Of a stretch of 64,000 bases of DNA, positions 29,312 to 41,812 are shown one piece after another. Location of the stretch: NCBI RefSeq assembly GCF_913777145.1, contig NZ_CAJYPS010000019.1:124001-188000 (forward strand), written 5' to 3'. Position numbers and translations under genes: made by a program. The stretch comes from an uncultured Roseateles sp. GTDB taxonomy: Bacteria; Pseudomonadota; Gammaproteobacteria; Burkholderiales; Burkholderiaceae_C. Positions within the stretch are counted from its first letter, which is position 1. Every line of letters begins with the position of its first letter. Under the pieces are notes generated by a model. The model had not been told where the DNA came from. It searched no databases and saw nothing but the letters and a program-made list of their open reading frames with translations.

Positions 29312-29686
29312 ATGTCCATCAAGTACACCCCCGACCACGAATGGCTGGAAGTCCACGCTGACGGCACCGCGACGGTCGGCATCACCGTGCATGCGCAGGA
29401 CGCGCTGGGCGATGTGGTTTTCGTGGACCTGCCCGAGGTGGGCAAGACCTTCGCCGAGAAGGAAGTCGCCGGCGTCGTCGAGTCCGTGAAGGCCGCGGCC
29501 GATGTCTACATGCCGGTGGACGGCGAGATCACCGAGGTCAACGAGGCGCTGCGCGACGACCCGTCGCTGGCCAACTCCGACCCGCTCAAGGCCGGCTGGT
29601 TCTTCAAGGTCCGCTTGAGCAACCCCGCCCAGCTGGACGCGCTGATGGACGCCACCGCCTACGACGCCCTGCTCAAGACCCTCTGA
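29312..29686 (+). CDS. gcvH: Glycine cleavage system H protein (lipoyl carrier)
   Basis: 124 residues, normal length for GcvH, with a GAGG site upstream. The lipoylated lysine is K60 in '[12 protein letters not shown]', and the fold markers 'HEWLEV' and '[12 protein letters not shown]' are in place. It shuttles the aminomethyl group between GcvP, GcvT and the L protein. The L subunit (dihydrolipoamide dehydrogenase) is not encoded in the window. Confidence 0.96.
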   Translation: MSIKYTPDHEWLEVHADGTATVGITVHAQDALGDVVFVDLPEVGKTFAEKEVAGVVESVKAAADVYMPVDGEITEVNEALRDDPSLANSDPLKAGWFFKVRLSNPAQLDALMDATAYDALLKTL

Positions 29687-29709
29687 TCCACCTGCTGTAG
29701 CTCCCCGCC

Positions 29710-32592
<2,883 letters not shown>

Positions 32593-32700
32593 ACGAGCTC
32601 CCCCGCTTCGCCGGCCCCTTCATGGGGCGAGCCACGAGGCCCGGCAAAGCCGGCTCCTCGGGCTCCGCTGTATGAGTCGGGCGGCCGCAAGCCGCCCTCC
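32593..32700 (+). repeat. Palindromic intergenic repeat, copy 2 (gcvP-sdaA gap)
   Basis: A relative of copy 1: 'cccccgcttcgccggccccttcat' is shortened here, followed by 'ggcccggcaaagccggctcc'. At its end GGGCGGC (32679-32685) pairs with GCCGCCC (32691-32697) to form a separate hairpin just before the sdaA ribosome-binding region. Confidence 0.65.
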
Positions 32701-32717
32701 AACAAATCGAGGTCGTC

Positions 32718-34106
32718 ATGGCCGTTTCCGTTTTCGACCTCTTCAAGATCGGCATCGGCCCGAGCAGCTCGCACACCGTAGGCCCCATGCGGGCCGCGCG
32801 CCTCTTTGGCCTGCGGCTGCAGCATGACGGGCTGCTGGCGCAAACCGCCCGCGTGCAGGTCATCCTGTACGGTTCTCTCGGCGCCACCGGCAAGGGCCAC
32901 GGCAGTGACAAGGCCGTGCTGCTGGGCCTGGCCGGCCATGAGCCGGACACGGTGGACGTGGAGGCGATCCCGGCGCTGCTGGACGCGATACGCGCCGGTG
33001 ACCTGAACCTGGTCGGCCAGCGCTCCATTGCCTTCGACGAGGCCAAGGACCTGGTCTTCAAGCGCCGCGAGAGCCTGCCCTTCCATGCCAATGGCATGCG
33101 CTGTCTGGCCTTCGATGCCGAGGGGGCGGAGATCGCCAACCGGGTGTATTACTCGGTCGGCGGCGGCTTCATCGTCAGCGACGAGGTGGCGGCCGACGGC
33201 AGCAAGCAAAAAGTCATCGCACCGGACACCACCGTCCTGCCCTACCCCTTCAAGACCGGGGACGAACTGCTGGTGCTGACGAAGAAGTTCGGTCTGTCCA
33301 TCGCCGAGATCATGCGGCGCAACGAGGGCCATTGGCGGCCCGACGCCGAGACCCGCGCCGGGCTGCTGAAGATCTGGGGCGTGATGCAGGCCTGCGTGCA
33401 GCGCGGCTGCAAGACCGAGGGCATCCTGCCCGGCGGCTTCAAGGTCAAGCGCCGCGCGCCCAGCCTGCATGCCAGCCTGACCGCCAACCCGGAAGCAGCG
33501 CTGCGCGACCCGCTGCAGGTGATGGACTGGGTCAACCTCTATGCGCTGGCCGTCAACGAGGAAAACGCTGCCGGCGGCCGCGTCGTCACGGCGCCCACCA
33601 ACGGCGCGGCCGGCATCGTCCCCGCCGTGCTTCACTACTACGCCCGCTTCGTGCATGGCGCGACGGAAGACGGCGTCATCGATTTCCTGCTCACCGCCGC
33701 GGCGATTGGCATCCTCTACAAGGAAAACGCGTCCATCTCCGGCGCCGAGGTCGGCTGCCAGGGCGAGGTGGGCGTGGCCTGCTCCATGGCCGCTGGCGCC
33801 TTGTGTGCCGTGATGGGCGGCACGCCGGAGCAGGTGGAGAACGCGGCCGAGATCGGCATGGAACACCACCTGGGCCTGACCTGCGATCCGGTCGGCGGCC
33901 TGGTGCAGATCCCCTGCATAGAACGCAACGCGATCGCGTCGGTGAAGGCCATCAACGCGGCCCGCATGGCGCTGCGCGGCGACGGCACCCACTTCGTGAG
34001 CCTGGACAAGGTCATCAAGACCATGCGCGACACCGGCGCGGACATGATGACCAAGTACAAGGAAACCGCCCGCGGCGGGCTGGCTGTCAACATCGTCGAG
34101 TGCTGA
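32718..34106 (+). CDS. sdaA: L-serine ammonia-lyase (iron-sulfur type)
   Basis: 462 residues, the one-chain SdaA form. The N-terminus '[19 protein letters not shown]' is diagnostic. The three iron-sulfur cysteines are expected in 'EVGCQGEVG', 'GLTCDPVGG' and 'IPCIERNA'. It deaminates serine to pyruvate in the cytoplasm. Placement after gcvTHP is meaningful: glycine cleavage supplies methylene-tetrahydrofolate that converts glycine to serine, which SdaA then drains to pyruvate. It may be read through from the riboswitch operon or have its own promoter; the gap with a hairpin leaves both open. Confidence 0.95.
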   Translation: MAVSVFDLFKIGIGPSSSHTVGPMRAARLFGLRLQHDGLLAQTARVQVILYGSLGATGKGHGSDKAVLLGLAGHEPDTVDVEAIPALLDAIRAGDLNLVGQRSIAFDEAKDLVFKRRESLPFHANGMRCLAFDAEGAEIANRVYYSVGGGFIVSDEVAADGSKQKVIAPDTTVLPYPFKTGDELLVLTKKFGLSIAEIMRRNEGHWRPDAETRAGLLKIWGVMQACVQRGCKTEGILPGGFKVKRRAPSLHASLTANPEAALRDPLQVMDWVNLYALAVNEENAAGGRVVTAPTNGAAGIVPAVLHYYARFVHGATEDGVIDFLLTAAAIGILYKENASISGAEVGCQGEVGVACSMAAGALCAVMGGTPEQVENAAEIGMEHHLGLTCDPVGGLVQIPCIERNAIASVKAINAARMALRGDGTHFVSLDKVIKTMRDTGADMMTKYKETARGGLAVNIVEC

Positions 34107-34260
34107 GAGCCCACCCCCTACCGGCTTCGCCGTGCCAAGGTCTGAGGCCTTGCCCTTCGGCAGGCACAAAGAGTCCGCAGGACTCTTTGAGTCCAGCCTC
34201 AGCCCCCTCAAGGGGGCGCTGCCGGCGGCCTGGCCAAGCCAGTTCCGCGGCAGCCGCGCG
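34107..34260 (+). repeat. Palindromic intergenic repeat, copy 3, with inserted hairpin (after sdaA)
   Basis: The ends match copies 1 and 2 ('cccctaccggcttcgccg' at about 34115-34132; 'agccccctcaagggggcg' at 34201-34218; 'ggcctggccaagccag' after it). Between them lies a perfect hairpin, CAAAGAGTCC (34167-34176) and GGACTCTTTG (34180-34189) with a GCA loop. The block could also end the sdaA transcript, though no T-run follows. Confidence 0.65.
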
Positions 34261-34303
34261 GTAAGACACCAGCTCACCCGACTCGGAAACCTAGGCAACG
34301 CCC

Positions 34304-35131
34304 ATGTGCCTCGCTGCCTTCGCCATTGACGCCCATCCCCGCTTCCCGCTGGTCATCGCGGCCAACCGGGATGAGGCCTTCGACCGGCCCGCGGCGCCCA
34401 TGGCGTGGTGGCGGGATGAGCGCGGGCTGGAACTGCTGGCCGGGCGCGATCTGACAGCCGGCGGCACCTGGTTCGGCCTCACGCGCGCCGGCCGGCTGGC
34501 GCTGCTGACCAATGTGCGCGAGCCCGGCCGCTTCGTGCCGGGTGCGCCCTCGCGCGGCGCGCTGGTGCCGGCCTGGCTGGCCAGCACGCGCGATGCCGCC
34601 GGCTTTGTGAAAGACCTGACCCTGTCCACCAATGGCTTCAACCTGGTACTGGCCAACCTGCGCCGGCCGGCCTGGCACTGGTTCAGCAACCGCGCGCCCG
34701 GTCCGCAGCCGCTGAGCGGCGGCGTGCACGGCCTGTCCAACGCGGCGCTGGACACGCCCTGGCCCAAGACCCTGGGGCTCACGCAGGACCTGCGCGCTGC
34801 GCTGGCCGACTCGCCGGACCTCGCCACGCTGCAGGCCCGGCTGCTGGCCGCGCTGGCGGACCGGCAGGTGGCGCCCGACGCCGACCTGCCGGACACCGGC
34901 GTGGGACTGGTGCGTGAGCGGGCGCTGTCGCCGCGCTTCATCCGCATCCCGAGCGAGCAAGACCCGGCCCTGGCACGCTATGGCACGCGCTGCTCCACGG
35001 TGCTGATCACCGAACGCCGCGCCCAGGGCCTGCACACCACGGTACTGGAGCGCAGTGTCGATGCCCACGGCGAGTGGCTGCCCACGGTGCGGCACGAGCT
35101 GCCCGACTGGCCGCCGACAATTGCGCGGTGA
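34304..35131 (+). CDS. NRDE-family (TANGO2-like) protein
   Basis: 275 residues. The family signature is at the N-terminus: '[20 protein letters not shown]' then '[10 protein letters not shown]', followed by '[20 protein letters not shown]' and 'LTNVREPG'. The N-terminal Cys is characteristic of this Ntn-hydrolase-like group. No catalytic role is established for bacterial members; eukaryotic TANGO2/HRG-9 relatives have been linked to heme transfer. No signal peptide is seen, so it is probably cytoplasmic. Its stop overlaps the deacetylase start (GTGA), so the two are likely translated together. Confidence 0.85.
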   Translation: MCLAAFAIDAHPRFPLVIAANRDEAFDRPAAPMAWWRDERGLELLAGRDLTAGGTWFGLTRAGRLALLTNVREPGRFVPGAPSRGALVPAWLASTRDAAGFVKDLTLSTNGFNLVLANLRRPAWHWFSNRAPGPQPLSGGVHGLSNAALDTPWPKTLGLTQDLRAALADSPDLATLQARLLAALADRQVAPDADLPDTGVGLVRERALSPRFIRIPSEQDPALARYGTRCSTVLITERRAQGLHTTVLERSVDAHGEWLPTVRHELPDWPPTIAR

Positions 35132-36033
35132 GAGTCCCTGCCCTGCTGATGAGCGCCGCAATTGGCGCGGTGCTGTTCCCCTGGTCGACACCCCTAAGCG
35201 CGTTGCCGCCGGCCGTAGCGCCTGCGGCATCGGCCGCCTCCCAGCCCGCGGCGGCCGCATCGGCGCCGGCCCACGCGGCCAGCCATGCGATCGACGCCCG
35301 CGCGGCCCGGGTGCGCAGCCTGGCCGAGCAGATGAACCTGCCCGCCGAGCAGCTCAGCGCCCGCTGCCGCTTCGAGTCCGACATCGCGACGCCACCGCCG
35401 GCCGGTGCGGTGGCACTGAGCTTCGACGACGGCCCCGAGCCCGGCGCCAGCGAGGCCATCCTGGCGCTGCTGGACAAGTACCAGGTGCCGGCCGGCTTCT
35501 TCCTGATCGCGTCCAAGGCGCAGCGCCATCCCGAGTTGCTCGCGCGTCTGCGCGCCCACCCGCGGGCCACGCTGGGCAACCACTCCTGGTCCCATCCCAA
35601 CTTCCACGACATCGCGCCCGAGCGCCAGCGCCTGGAGCTGGACCGCAGCGATGCGGCGCTGGCGCTGGACAGCGGGGCCAAGCTGTTCCGCTACCCCTAT
35701 GGCAATGCCAGCTGCGAGGCCAACGAGCGCGCCCATGGGCTGGGCTACCGCATCGTGGGCTGGCATGTGGACAGCTGCGACTGGGCCTTCGACAAGACCG
35801 GCAGCGTGGACCCGCACGAGGCCAAGATCTGCGGTGTGGACAAGGCCAACCGTGAGCATTTCGTGGACCATGTGGTGGACGCGCTGAAGGCGCGCCGCGG
35901 CGGCATCCTGCTGATGCATGAGATCCATCCGCACACCCTGGCCCGGCTGGAAACGCTGATCCAGCGGCTGCAGGCCGAGGGCTTTCACTTCGTCGCGCTG
36001 GACGACCCGGCGCTGGCCGCCTCGCTGCGCTGA
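35128..36033 (+). CDS. Polysaccharide deacetylase (NodB homology), exported
   Basis: 301 residues using the GTG at 35128, whose TGA overlap with the previous stop suggests coupling; an ATG at 35149 is an alternative. The N-terminal hydrophobic stretch '[20 protein letters not shown]' is a likely signal peptide, followed by an Ala/Pro linker. NodB motifs are present: '[11 protein letters not shown]' (catalytic base and metal Asp), 'GNHSWSHPN' (metal His pair), 'FRYPYGNAS' and a late 'LLMHEIH'. It should remove acetyl groups from a cell-wall or extracellular polysaccharide; the substrate is not indicated. Confidence 0.88.
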   Translation: MRVPALLMSAAIGAVLFPWSTPLSALPPAVAPAASAASQPAAAASAPAHAASHAIDARAARVRSLAEQMNLPAEQLSARCRFESDIATPPPAGAVALSFDDGPEPGASEAILALLDKYQVPAGFFLIASKAQRHPELLARLRAHPRATLGNHSWSHPNFHDIAPERQRLELDRSDAALALDSGAKLFRYPYGNASCEANERAHGLGYRIVGWHVDSCDWAFDKTGSVDPHEAKICGVDKANREHFVDHVVDALKARRGGILLMHEIHPHTLARLETLIQRLQAEGFHFVALDDPALAASLR

Positions 36034-36091
36034 TTCCACGCGGCAATTCCGCGCTTGGGGCCGGCCTGGCCAGCGCCACAATGCCAGCGCC

Positions 36092-37333
36092 GTGACCGCC
36101 GCCGCCCTGCTTCCACGCTCCCTGCCCACCGGCAGCACGCTGCAGCGCAGCCTGCTGCTGGCGCTGCTGCTGCACCTGTGGCTGGTGCTGCTGTTCGGCA
36201 ATGTGAGCGGCGGTGCTGCGCCCGGCGAGGGCGTCTGGGGCCGGCTGACGGTGCGACTGGCCGGCCCGGTGGGCGCCCCCGGGCCCAGCGACGCCCGCAC
36301 GCCGCTCAACGCCGATCAACCCTCTGCGGTGCCCGCCGCAACCGGCGGGCGGCCGGCGCGCGCCGCGGCAACGCAGCCCACGGACACCGCACCGCCCAGC
36401 CCGCCGCCGGTGCAGCGCCTGCCCGACGGCTTCCGGCCGCTGGATGCGGCCACCGCCCTGCCCCCGCCGCCCGCCTTGCCGCAGACGCCGGCGGCGGTGC
36501 TGCCCGACGCCACGCTGCCGCCACCGGTGCAGCGGCTGGAGGGCACTGCCATCGCACGCGACCCAGCCCGTCTGCCCGCCGCATCCGGCCTGCAGGCGCC
36601 CGCGCCCCAGGCTGCCTTGCCGGCCGACCTGGCCCAGCCCCTGCCCGCGCCCAGCCAGCGCCTGGAGGCCCGCCCCGAAGCGGGCCGGGGCGAGCTGCCC
36701 CACCCCGCCCTGCTGCGTCCCGCGGCCACGCCTCGCCTCGGCGACCTGCCGGCGACCGACATGCCCGCCGCGGTACAGCGTCTGGAGGCGCCGGCCGTGG
36801 CCGCACCGCTGCAGCGACTGTCGCCCGGCCCGGCCGCGGCACGCGTGCAAGACCTGGCCCCGACACGCGAGCTGCCCGCGCCCGTGCAGCGGCTGGACGC
36901 CGAGGCCACGGCGCCTTCGCCCAACCCGACGCCGGTGCGGGTGCCGGCCCCCTCGTCCGCAGCGACGGCCGCACTGGACTCCGTGTCTGCGGCGCTGCCG
37001 GGCCGTGTCGGCCCCCCCTCGGCCCCCGATGCCACCGGGCCCACTGCCGCTGCGGGCCCCGGCGCCAGCACCGATCCCGGACCGGCCGCCTCGGCCCCGG
37101 TGCCGCCGCCGCGCCCCCTGAATCTGTCGCTGCCGCGGGGCGACATCGCTGCACGCCGCGGCCCCGGCGTGCTGGAACTCCTGCCCCAGCCGCCCGAGCG
37201 CAAGTCCAAGCTCGAAAAGGCGCTGGACGGCGCCAGCCCCGAAGACTGCCGCAAGGCCTATGCGGACAAGGGCCTGCTGGCGGTCGTGCCGCTGGCGGTG
37301 GACGCCGTGCGTGGCAAGGGCTGCCAATGGTGA
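36092..37333 (+). CDS. Pro/Ala-rich single-span membrane protein with recurring QRL motifs, unknown function
   Basis: 413 residues from the GTG at 36092. A membrane segment lies at about 20-35. A long Pro/Ala-rich region (60-345) follows, in which short PVQRL(E/D)-like words recur: QRL at 108, 147, 189, 229, 241 and 266, the first four spaced about 40 residues apart. The C-terminus is different: 'KSKLEKALDGASPEDCRKAY' then 'ADKGLLAVVPLAVDAVRGKG' and CQW, with Cys at 386 and 411 that could form a disulfide. The layout (inner-membrane anchor, extended periplasmic linker, small end domain) recalls TonB-like proteins, but no TonB motif is visible. It precedes feoAB, with the Fur box between. Confidence 0.6.
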   Translation: MTAAALLPRSLPTGSTLQRSLLLALLLHLWLVLLFGNVSGGAAPGEGVWGRLTVRLAGPVGAPGPSDARTPLNADQPSAVPAATGGRPARAAATQPTDTAPPSPPPVQRLPDGFRPLDAATALPPPPALPQTPAAVLPDATLPPPVQRLEGTAIARDPARLPAASGLQAPAPQAALPADLAQPLPAPSQRLEARPEAGRGELPHPALLRPAATPRLGDLPATDMPAAVQRLEAPAVAAPLQRLSPGPAAARVQDLAPTRELPAPVQRLDAEATAPSPNPTPVRVPAPSSAATAALDSVSAALPGRVGPPSAPDATGPTAAAGPGASTDPGPAASAPVPPPRPLNLSLPRGDIAARRGPGVLELLPQPPERKSKLEKALDGASPEDCRKAYADKGLLAVVPLAVDAVRGKGCQW

Positions 37334-37379
37334 GCGAGGGCGCCCTTCGCAGGGCTTGCGCACAAAGCCCTGGGGCCTA

Positions 37380-37398
37380 AAGGAGAGTGATTCGCATT
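37380..37398 (+). promoter_or_regulatory. Fur box upstream of feoAB
   Basis: AAGGAGAGTGATTCGCATT matches the palindromic hemP box at 44519-44537 in 17 of 19 positions. The right arm TTCGCATT is intact, and a TATAGT-like element follows directly. It lies 37 bases before feoA. Iron-loaded Fur would be expected to shut off feoAB here. Confidence 0.7.
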
Positions 37399-37434
37399 TA
37401 TAGTGACAAGTCTTGTTTCCACTGACCTGTGACC

Positions 37435-37677
37435 ATGAACACCGTGAACTCGCTGGCTCTGCGCCAGCAGGGCGTCATCCGCGCTTTGGTGGCGCCTCCG
37501 GGGCAGCCCGAGTGGGCGCAGCATCTGAGTGATCTGGGGTTTGTGGCGGGTGAAGTGGTGACCTTGCTGCGGCGCGGTCTGCTGGGCGGCGATCCGCTCG
37601 TGGTGCGGGTGGGCCTGTCCACCTATGCGCTGCGGGGCGCGGAAGCCAGTTGCGTGCAGATCGAGCCCTTGCGATGA
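37435..37677 (+). CDS. feoA: Ferrous iron transport accessory protein FeoA
   Basis: 80 residues from the ATG at 37435; a GTG two codons earlier is possible. The SH3-like FeoA fold is suggested by 'HLSDLGFVAGEVVTLLRRGL' and 'DPLVVRVGLSTYALRGAEA'. It is a small cytosolic partner of FeoB. The stop overlaps the feoB start (ATGA), and a Fur box lies upstream. Confidence 0.92.
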   Translation: MNTVNSLALRQQGVIRALVAPPGQPEWAQHLSDLGFVAGEVVTLLRRGLLGGDPLVVRVGLSTYALRGAEASCVQIEPLR

Positions 37678-39566
37678 AACCCTCCGTCATTCACGTCCAC
37701 CGCGGCGGCCCGCTGCTGGCGCTGGTGGGCAATCCCAATTGCGGCAAGACCTCGCTGTTCAACGCGCTGACCGGCAGCCACCAGAAGGTGGCCAACTACG
37801 CCGGCGTCACCGTAGAGCGCAAGGAAGGCCGTTTCACCACGCTGACCGGCCGCGCGCTGCGCCTGCTGGACCTGCCCGGCACCTACAGCCTGCATCCGCG
37901 CTCGCCCGACGAGCAGGTGACCCGCGATGTGCTGGCCGGCAATGCGCTGGGCGAGAAGCGCCCCGACCTCGTGCTGTGCGTGGTGGACGCCACCAACCTG
38001 CGCCGCAACCTGCGCCTGGTGCTGAGCGTGCAGCGCATGGGCCTGCCGGTGGTGGTGGTGCTCAACATGGCCGACCAGGCCGAGAAGCGCGGCCTCAACA
38101 TCGACGTGGCCGCGCTGTCGGCCGAGCTGGGCGTGCCGGTGGTGCGCACGGTGGCGGTGCATGGCCATGGCGCCGATGAGCTGCGTGCGCTGCTGGACGA
38201 CGCGGCGGTCTGGCGCGGCGCCGAGTTGCTGCCCGCGGAAGCGCCGTCCGGTGATCTGGACGATCACACCCGGGTGCAGCAGATCCTGCAGCGTCTGGGA
38301 TTGGAAGCGCAGCTCCCCCGCCTGGCCGACGACCGCATCGATGCCGTCGTGCTGCATCCGGTGGTGGGGCCGCTGCTGCTGGCTTTGGTGCTGTTCCTGA
38401 TGTTCCAGGCGGTGTTCGCCTGGGCCCAGGCGCCCATGGATGCGATCAAGGCCGGCACGGACGCGCTGAGCGGCTGGGTGGGCGACGCGCTGGGCGGCAC
38501 GCTGCTGGACGGCTGGCCGCGCTCGCTGCTGACCGACGGGCTGATCGCCGGCCTGGGCGGCGTGGTGGTGTTCCTGCCGCAGATCATCATCCTGTTCTTC
38601 TTCATCCTGATGCTGGAGGAGTCGGGCTACCTGCCGCGCGCCGCCTTCCTGCTGGACCGGCTGATGGGCGCCGTGGGCCTGTCGGGCCGCAGCTTCATCC
38701 CGCTGCTGTCCAGCTTCGCCTGCGCCATCCCCGGCATCATGGCCGCGCGCACCATCGCCAACCCGCGCGACCGCCTGGTCACCATCCTGATCGCGCCGCT
38801 GATGACCTGCTCCGCACGCCTGCCGGTCTATGCGCTGCTGATCGGCGCCTTCGTGCCGCAACGCACCGTGGGCGGTCTGTTCGAGCTGCAGGGTCTGGTG
38901 CTGTTCGGCCTGTACCTGGCCGGCATCCTGGGCGCGGCGGCGGTGGCCTGGGTGCTCAAGCGCTTCACCAGCCACGGCCAGGTGCGCACGCTGATGATGG
39001 AGCTGCCCAACTACCACTGGCCCAACTGGCGCAGCATCGCGATGGGGCTGTGGCAGCGCGTGAAGATCTTCATGCGCCGCGTCGGCGGCGTGATCCTGAC
39101 GTTGACCGTGGCGCTGTGGTTCCTCGCCAGCTTCCCCGGCGCGCCGGACGGCGCGACCGGCCCGGCGGTGGAGTACAGCTTTGCCGGCATGCTGGGCCGC
39201 GGCCTGGCCCATGTATTCGAGCCCATAGGCTTCAACTGGCAGATCAGCATCGCGCTGGTGCCGGGTCTCGCGGCGCGCGAGGTGATGGTCAGCTCGCTGG
39301 CCACGGTCTACGCGCTGTCCGGCGGCGAGGATGCCGCCGCCCAGGCGCTGACGCCGCTGATCCAGCAGGGCTGGAGCCTGGCCACCGCGCTGTCGCTGCT
39401 GGTCTGGTATGTGTTCGCGCCGCAGTGCATGTCCACGCTGGCCACCATCAGGCGCGAGACCAATGGCTGGAAGATGCCGCTGATCACCGCGGCCTATCTG
39501 TTCGCGCTGGCCTACCTGTGCTCCTTCGTCACCTACCGCGTGGCGCTGCTGCTGGGCTGGGGCTGA
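37674..39566 (+). CDS. feoB: Ferrous iron transporter FeoB
   Basis: 630 residues from the ATG at 37674. The N-terminal G domain has G1 'GNPNCGKT' (19-26), G3 'DLPG' (66-69) and G4 'NMAD'. The membrane part starts around residue 225 and includes the Gate motifs 'RLMGAVGLSGRSFIPLLSSF' and 'CAIPGIMAARTI'. It carries Fe2+ across the inner membrane. At about 630 residues it is somewhat shorter than E. coli FeoB (773 aa), as in several betaproteobacteria. No feoC is present. A strong terminator follows. Confidence 0.95.
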   Translation: MKPSVIHVHRGGPLLALVGNPNCGKTSLFNALTGSHQKVANYAGVTVERKEGRFTTLTGRALRLLDLPGTYSLHPRSPDEQVTRDVLAGNALGEKRPDLVLCVVDATNLRRNLRLVLSVQRMGLPVVVVLNMADQAEKRGLNIDVAALSAELGVPVVRTVAVHGHGADELRALLDDAAVWRGAELLPAEAPSGDLDDHTRVQQILQRLGLEAQLPRLADDRIDAVVLHPVVGPLLLALVLFLMFQAVFAWAQAPMDAIKAGTDALSGWVGDALGGTLLDGWPRSLLTDGLIAGLGGVVVFLPQIIILFFFILMLEESGYLPRAAFLLDRLMGAVGLSGRSFIPLLSSFACAIPGIMAARTIANPRDRLVTILIAPLMTCSARLPVYALLIGAFVPQRTVGGLFELQGLVLFGLYLAGILGAAAVAWVLKRFTSHGQVRTLMMELPNYHWPNWRSIAMGLWQRVKIFMRRVGGVILTLTVALWFLASFPGAPDGATGPAVEYSFAGMLGRGLAHVFEPIGFNWQISIALVPGLAAREVMVSSLATVYALSGGEDAAAQALTPLIQQGWSLATALSLLVWYVFAPQCMSTLATIRRETNGWKMPLITAAYLFALAYLCSFVTYRVALLLGWG

Positions 39567-39586
39567 GCGCCCGCCACCGGCCATGA

Positions 39587-39612
39587 AAAAGGGCGCCCGC
39601 GGGCGCCCTTTT
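39587..39612. terminator. Bidirectional intrinsic terminator between feoB and the convergent oxidoreductase gene
   Basis: A perfect 26-bp palindrome: AAAAGGGCGCCCG joined to CGGGCGCCCTTTT. The A and T runs at its two ends let it stop transcription from both sides, matching the convergent genes. Confidence 0.9.
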
Positions 39613-39630
39613 CGCTGTCCGGCCTCGACC

Positions 39631-40644
39631 TCAGAAGCCGCTCACCACCAGTTTGCCGCGCATGCGGCCGGACTCCAGCTCCGCGTGCGCCAGGCGCAGC
39701 TGCTGGGCGTTGATGGGGCTGAGCTCCCGGGTCACCGTGGTGCGGACCTGGCCCGCATCGGCCAGCTGAGCCACGCGGGCCAGCAGGCGGCCCTGCTCGG
39801 CGATGTCGGGCGTGCCGAACAAGGAGCGCGTGAACATCAGCTCCCAGTGCAGCGACAGGCTCTTGCGCTTGAGCGCCATCACGTCCAGCGGCTGGTCCGG
39901 GTCGTCGATCAGCGCGATGCGGCCCTGCGGCGCGGCCACGTCCACCAGCGCATTCCAGTGCACATCGGTATGCGTGAGGCTGGCGATGTGGCTCACCTCG
40001 GGCACGCCCAGCGCGGCGAGCTGGGCGCGCAGCGGCTGCGTGTGGTCGATCACGTGGTGGGCACCCTGGGCCTTCACCCAGGCCTGGGTCTCGGGCCGGC
40101 TGGCCGTGCCGATGACGGTCAGCTGGGTCAGCTGGCGCGCCAGTTGCACGAGGATGGAACCCACGCCGCCGGCCGCGCCCATCACCAGCAGCTGCTGGCC
40201 GGCACCGCCGCCCTCGGCCACGCCCAGGCGGCTGAACAGCAGCTCCCACGCGGTGATGGCAGTCAGCGGCAGCGCGGCGGCCTCGGCGTCGCTGAGCCGG
40301 GCCGGCGCATGCGCCGCGATGCGGTGGTCCACCAGGTGCAGCTCGGCGTTGGCGCCGGGGCGGTTGATCGCGCCGGCGTAGTAGACCCGGTCACCGATCG
40401 CAAAGCCCTGCACCTCGGTGCCCAGGCCCTCGACGGTGCCCACGGCGTCCCAGCCCAGCACTTCGGGCTGGCCGGCCTGGGGTTGGCGGCTCTTGCGGAC
40501 CTTGGTGTCCACCGGGTTCACCGACACCGCGGCCACGCGCACCAGCAGGTCGCGCGGGCCAGGCGTGGGAGCCGGCAGCTCCAGGTCCAGCAGGGCCTCG
40601 GGGTGGGTGATGGGCAGGGCTTGGTGGTAGCCGACGGCTTTCAT
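39631..40644 (-). CDS. Zinc-independent alcohol dehydrogenase/quinone oxidoreductase family (MDR) protein
   Basis: 337 residues with an AGAAAGGA site before the ATG at 40644. The GroES-like N-terminal domain holds 'VNPVDTKVRK' and 'LGWDAVGTVEGLG'; the NADPH-binding motif is 'VMGAAGGVGSILVQLARQL'. The zinc ligands of classical alcohol dehydrogenases are absent, so reduction of quinones or activated alkenes with NADPH is more likely. A LysR regulator is transcribed divergently from a 95-base gap and probably controls it. Confidence 0.85.
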   Translation of the reverse strand: MKAVGYHQALPITHPEALLDLELPAPTPGPRDLLVRVAAVSVNPVDTKVRKSRQPQAGQPEVLGWDAVGTVEGLGTEVQGFAIGDRVYYAGAINRPGANAELHLVDHRIAAHAPARLSDAEAAALPLTAITAWELLFSRLGVAEGGGAGQQLLVMGAAGGVGSILVQLARQLTQLTVIGTASRPETQAWVKAQGAHHVIDHTQPLRAQLAALGVPEVSHIASLTHTDVHWNALVDVAAPQGRIALIDDPDQPLDVMALKRKSLSLHWELMFTRSLFGTPDIAEQGRLLARVAQLADAGQVRTTVTRELSPINAQQLRLAHAELESGRMRGKLVVSGF

Positions 40645-40739
40645 GGCGTGTCCTTTCTGAGGGGAATGTCGATGGCACTCATGGTGAAGCTTTTGATTCC
40701 CTGGAAAAATCGTGCAATGAGCGAATCAGTTTCATTCAT

Positions 40740-41681
40740 ATGAATAAGATCGAGCGACTCGCCCCGCTGCAGCTGTTCGTGGCGGCCGCCCAGGCCGGCA
40801 GTTTCTCGGCGGCCGCGCGGCGGCTGGACCTCAGCCCGGTGCAGGCCAGCGCGACCATTGCGCGGCTGGAGGCCGAGCTGGGCGTGCGCCTGTTCGAGCG
40901 CTCCACCCGGCGCCTGCGCCTGACCGAGGCCGGCGAGCAATGGCTGCCCCATGCCCAGCGCCTGCTAGCGGTCTGGGACGAGGGCCGCGCGGCGCTGCAA
41001 CCGGCCGATGCGGACGCGCCGCTCAGCGGCCGCCTGCGCGTGAGCCTGCCGAGCGACCTGGGCCGCCAGCACCTGCAGCCCTGGCTGGAGGACTTCGTCG
41101 CCCAGGAGGGTAGCGCCGGCCTGCAGCTGGAGCTGCGCGTCAGCGACCGCATCACCGACCTGATGGCCCAGCCGCTGGACTTCGCGGTGCGCTATGGCGA
41201 GCCGCCCGCGTCCAGCCTGGTGGCGCTGCCACTGGCGCCCGACAACGCCCGCGTGCTGTGCGCCAGCCCCGCCTATGTGGCGCGCCACGGCCGCCCCGCC
41301 CACCCGGGCGAGCTGCGCCGGCACGACTGCCTGCGCTTCGTGCTGGGTGACAGCGTGCACGGCCGCTGGCGCTTCGGCCCGCCCGACGGCAGCGCCGACT
41401 GGCAGGCGGTGGAGGTGGGCGGCAGCCGCACCGCGGACGACGGCGCCATCGTGCGCCACTGGGCGCTGGCCGGCCTGGGCGTGGCCTACAAGAGTCGACT
41501 GGACGTGGCGGACGATCTGGCCGCCGGCCGCCTGCTGGACCTGCTGCCCGGCTGGCGCGGCGAGCCCGCACCACTGCACTGGATGGCCGTGGGCCGCCAC
41601 CGCCTGACGCCCGCGCTGCGCCGCCTGGCGGCCCATCTGCGCCAGCGCTGCGAGGCACTGGGCGCCCGCCCTACCCCCTGA
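40740..41681 (+). CDS. LysR-family transcriptional regulator
   Basis: 313 residues. The helix-turn-helix is at about 8-65: 'LQLFVAAAQAGSFSAAARRL', 'LSPVQASATIARLEAELGVR', 'LFERSTRRLRLTEAGE'. A C-terminal effector-binding domain follows. It is divergent from the quinone-oxidoreductase gene, the classic layout for LysR control of the neighbour. No clear ribosome-binding site precedes the ATG at 40740. The inducer is unknown. Confidence 0.88.
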   Translation: MNKIERLAPLQLFVAAAQAGSFSAAARRLDLSPVQASATIARLEAELGVRLFERSTRRLRLTEAGEQWLPHAQRLLAVWDEGRAALQPADADAPLSGRLRVSLPSDLGRQHLQPWLEDFVAQEGSAGLQLELRVSDRITDLMAQPLDFAVRYGEPPASSLVALPLAPDNARVLCASPAYVARHGRPAHPGELRRHDCLRFVLGDSVHGRWRFGPPDGSADWQAVEVGGSRTADDGAIVRHWALAGLGVAYKSRLDVADDLAAGRLLDLLPGWRGEPAPLHWMAVGRHRLTPALRRLAAHLRQRCEALGARPTP

Positions 41682-41812
41682 GCGCAAGCCGGCGCTGCAT
41701 CCAAAGGGTCAGGGCTTGCGGGTCGGCCGGGCTTTGCGCCCACCGGCGCACACAGGGCTCGCAGTCTTCCTATAGTCACCCCATCGCCTCATCCCATTCC
41801 GGAGACAAGAAG

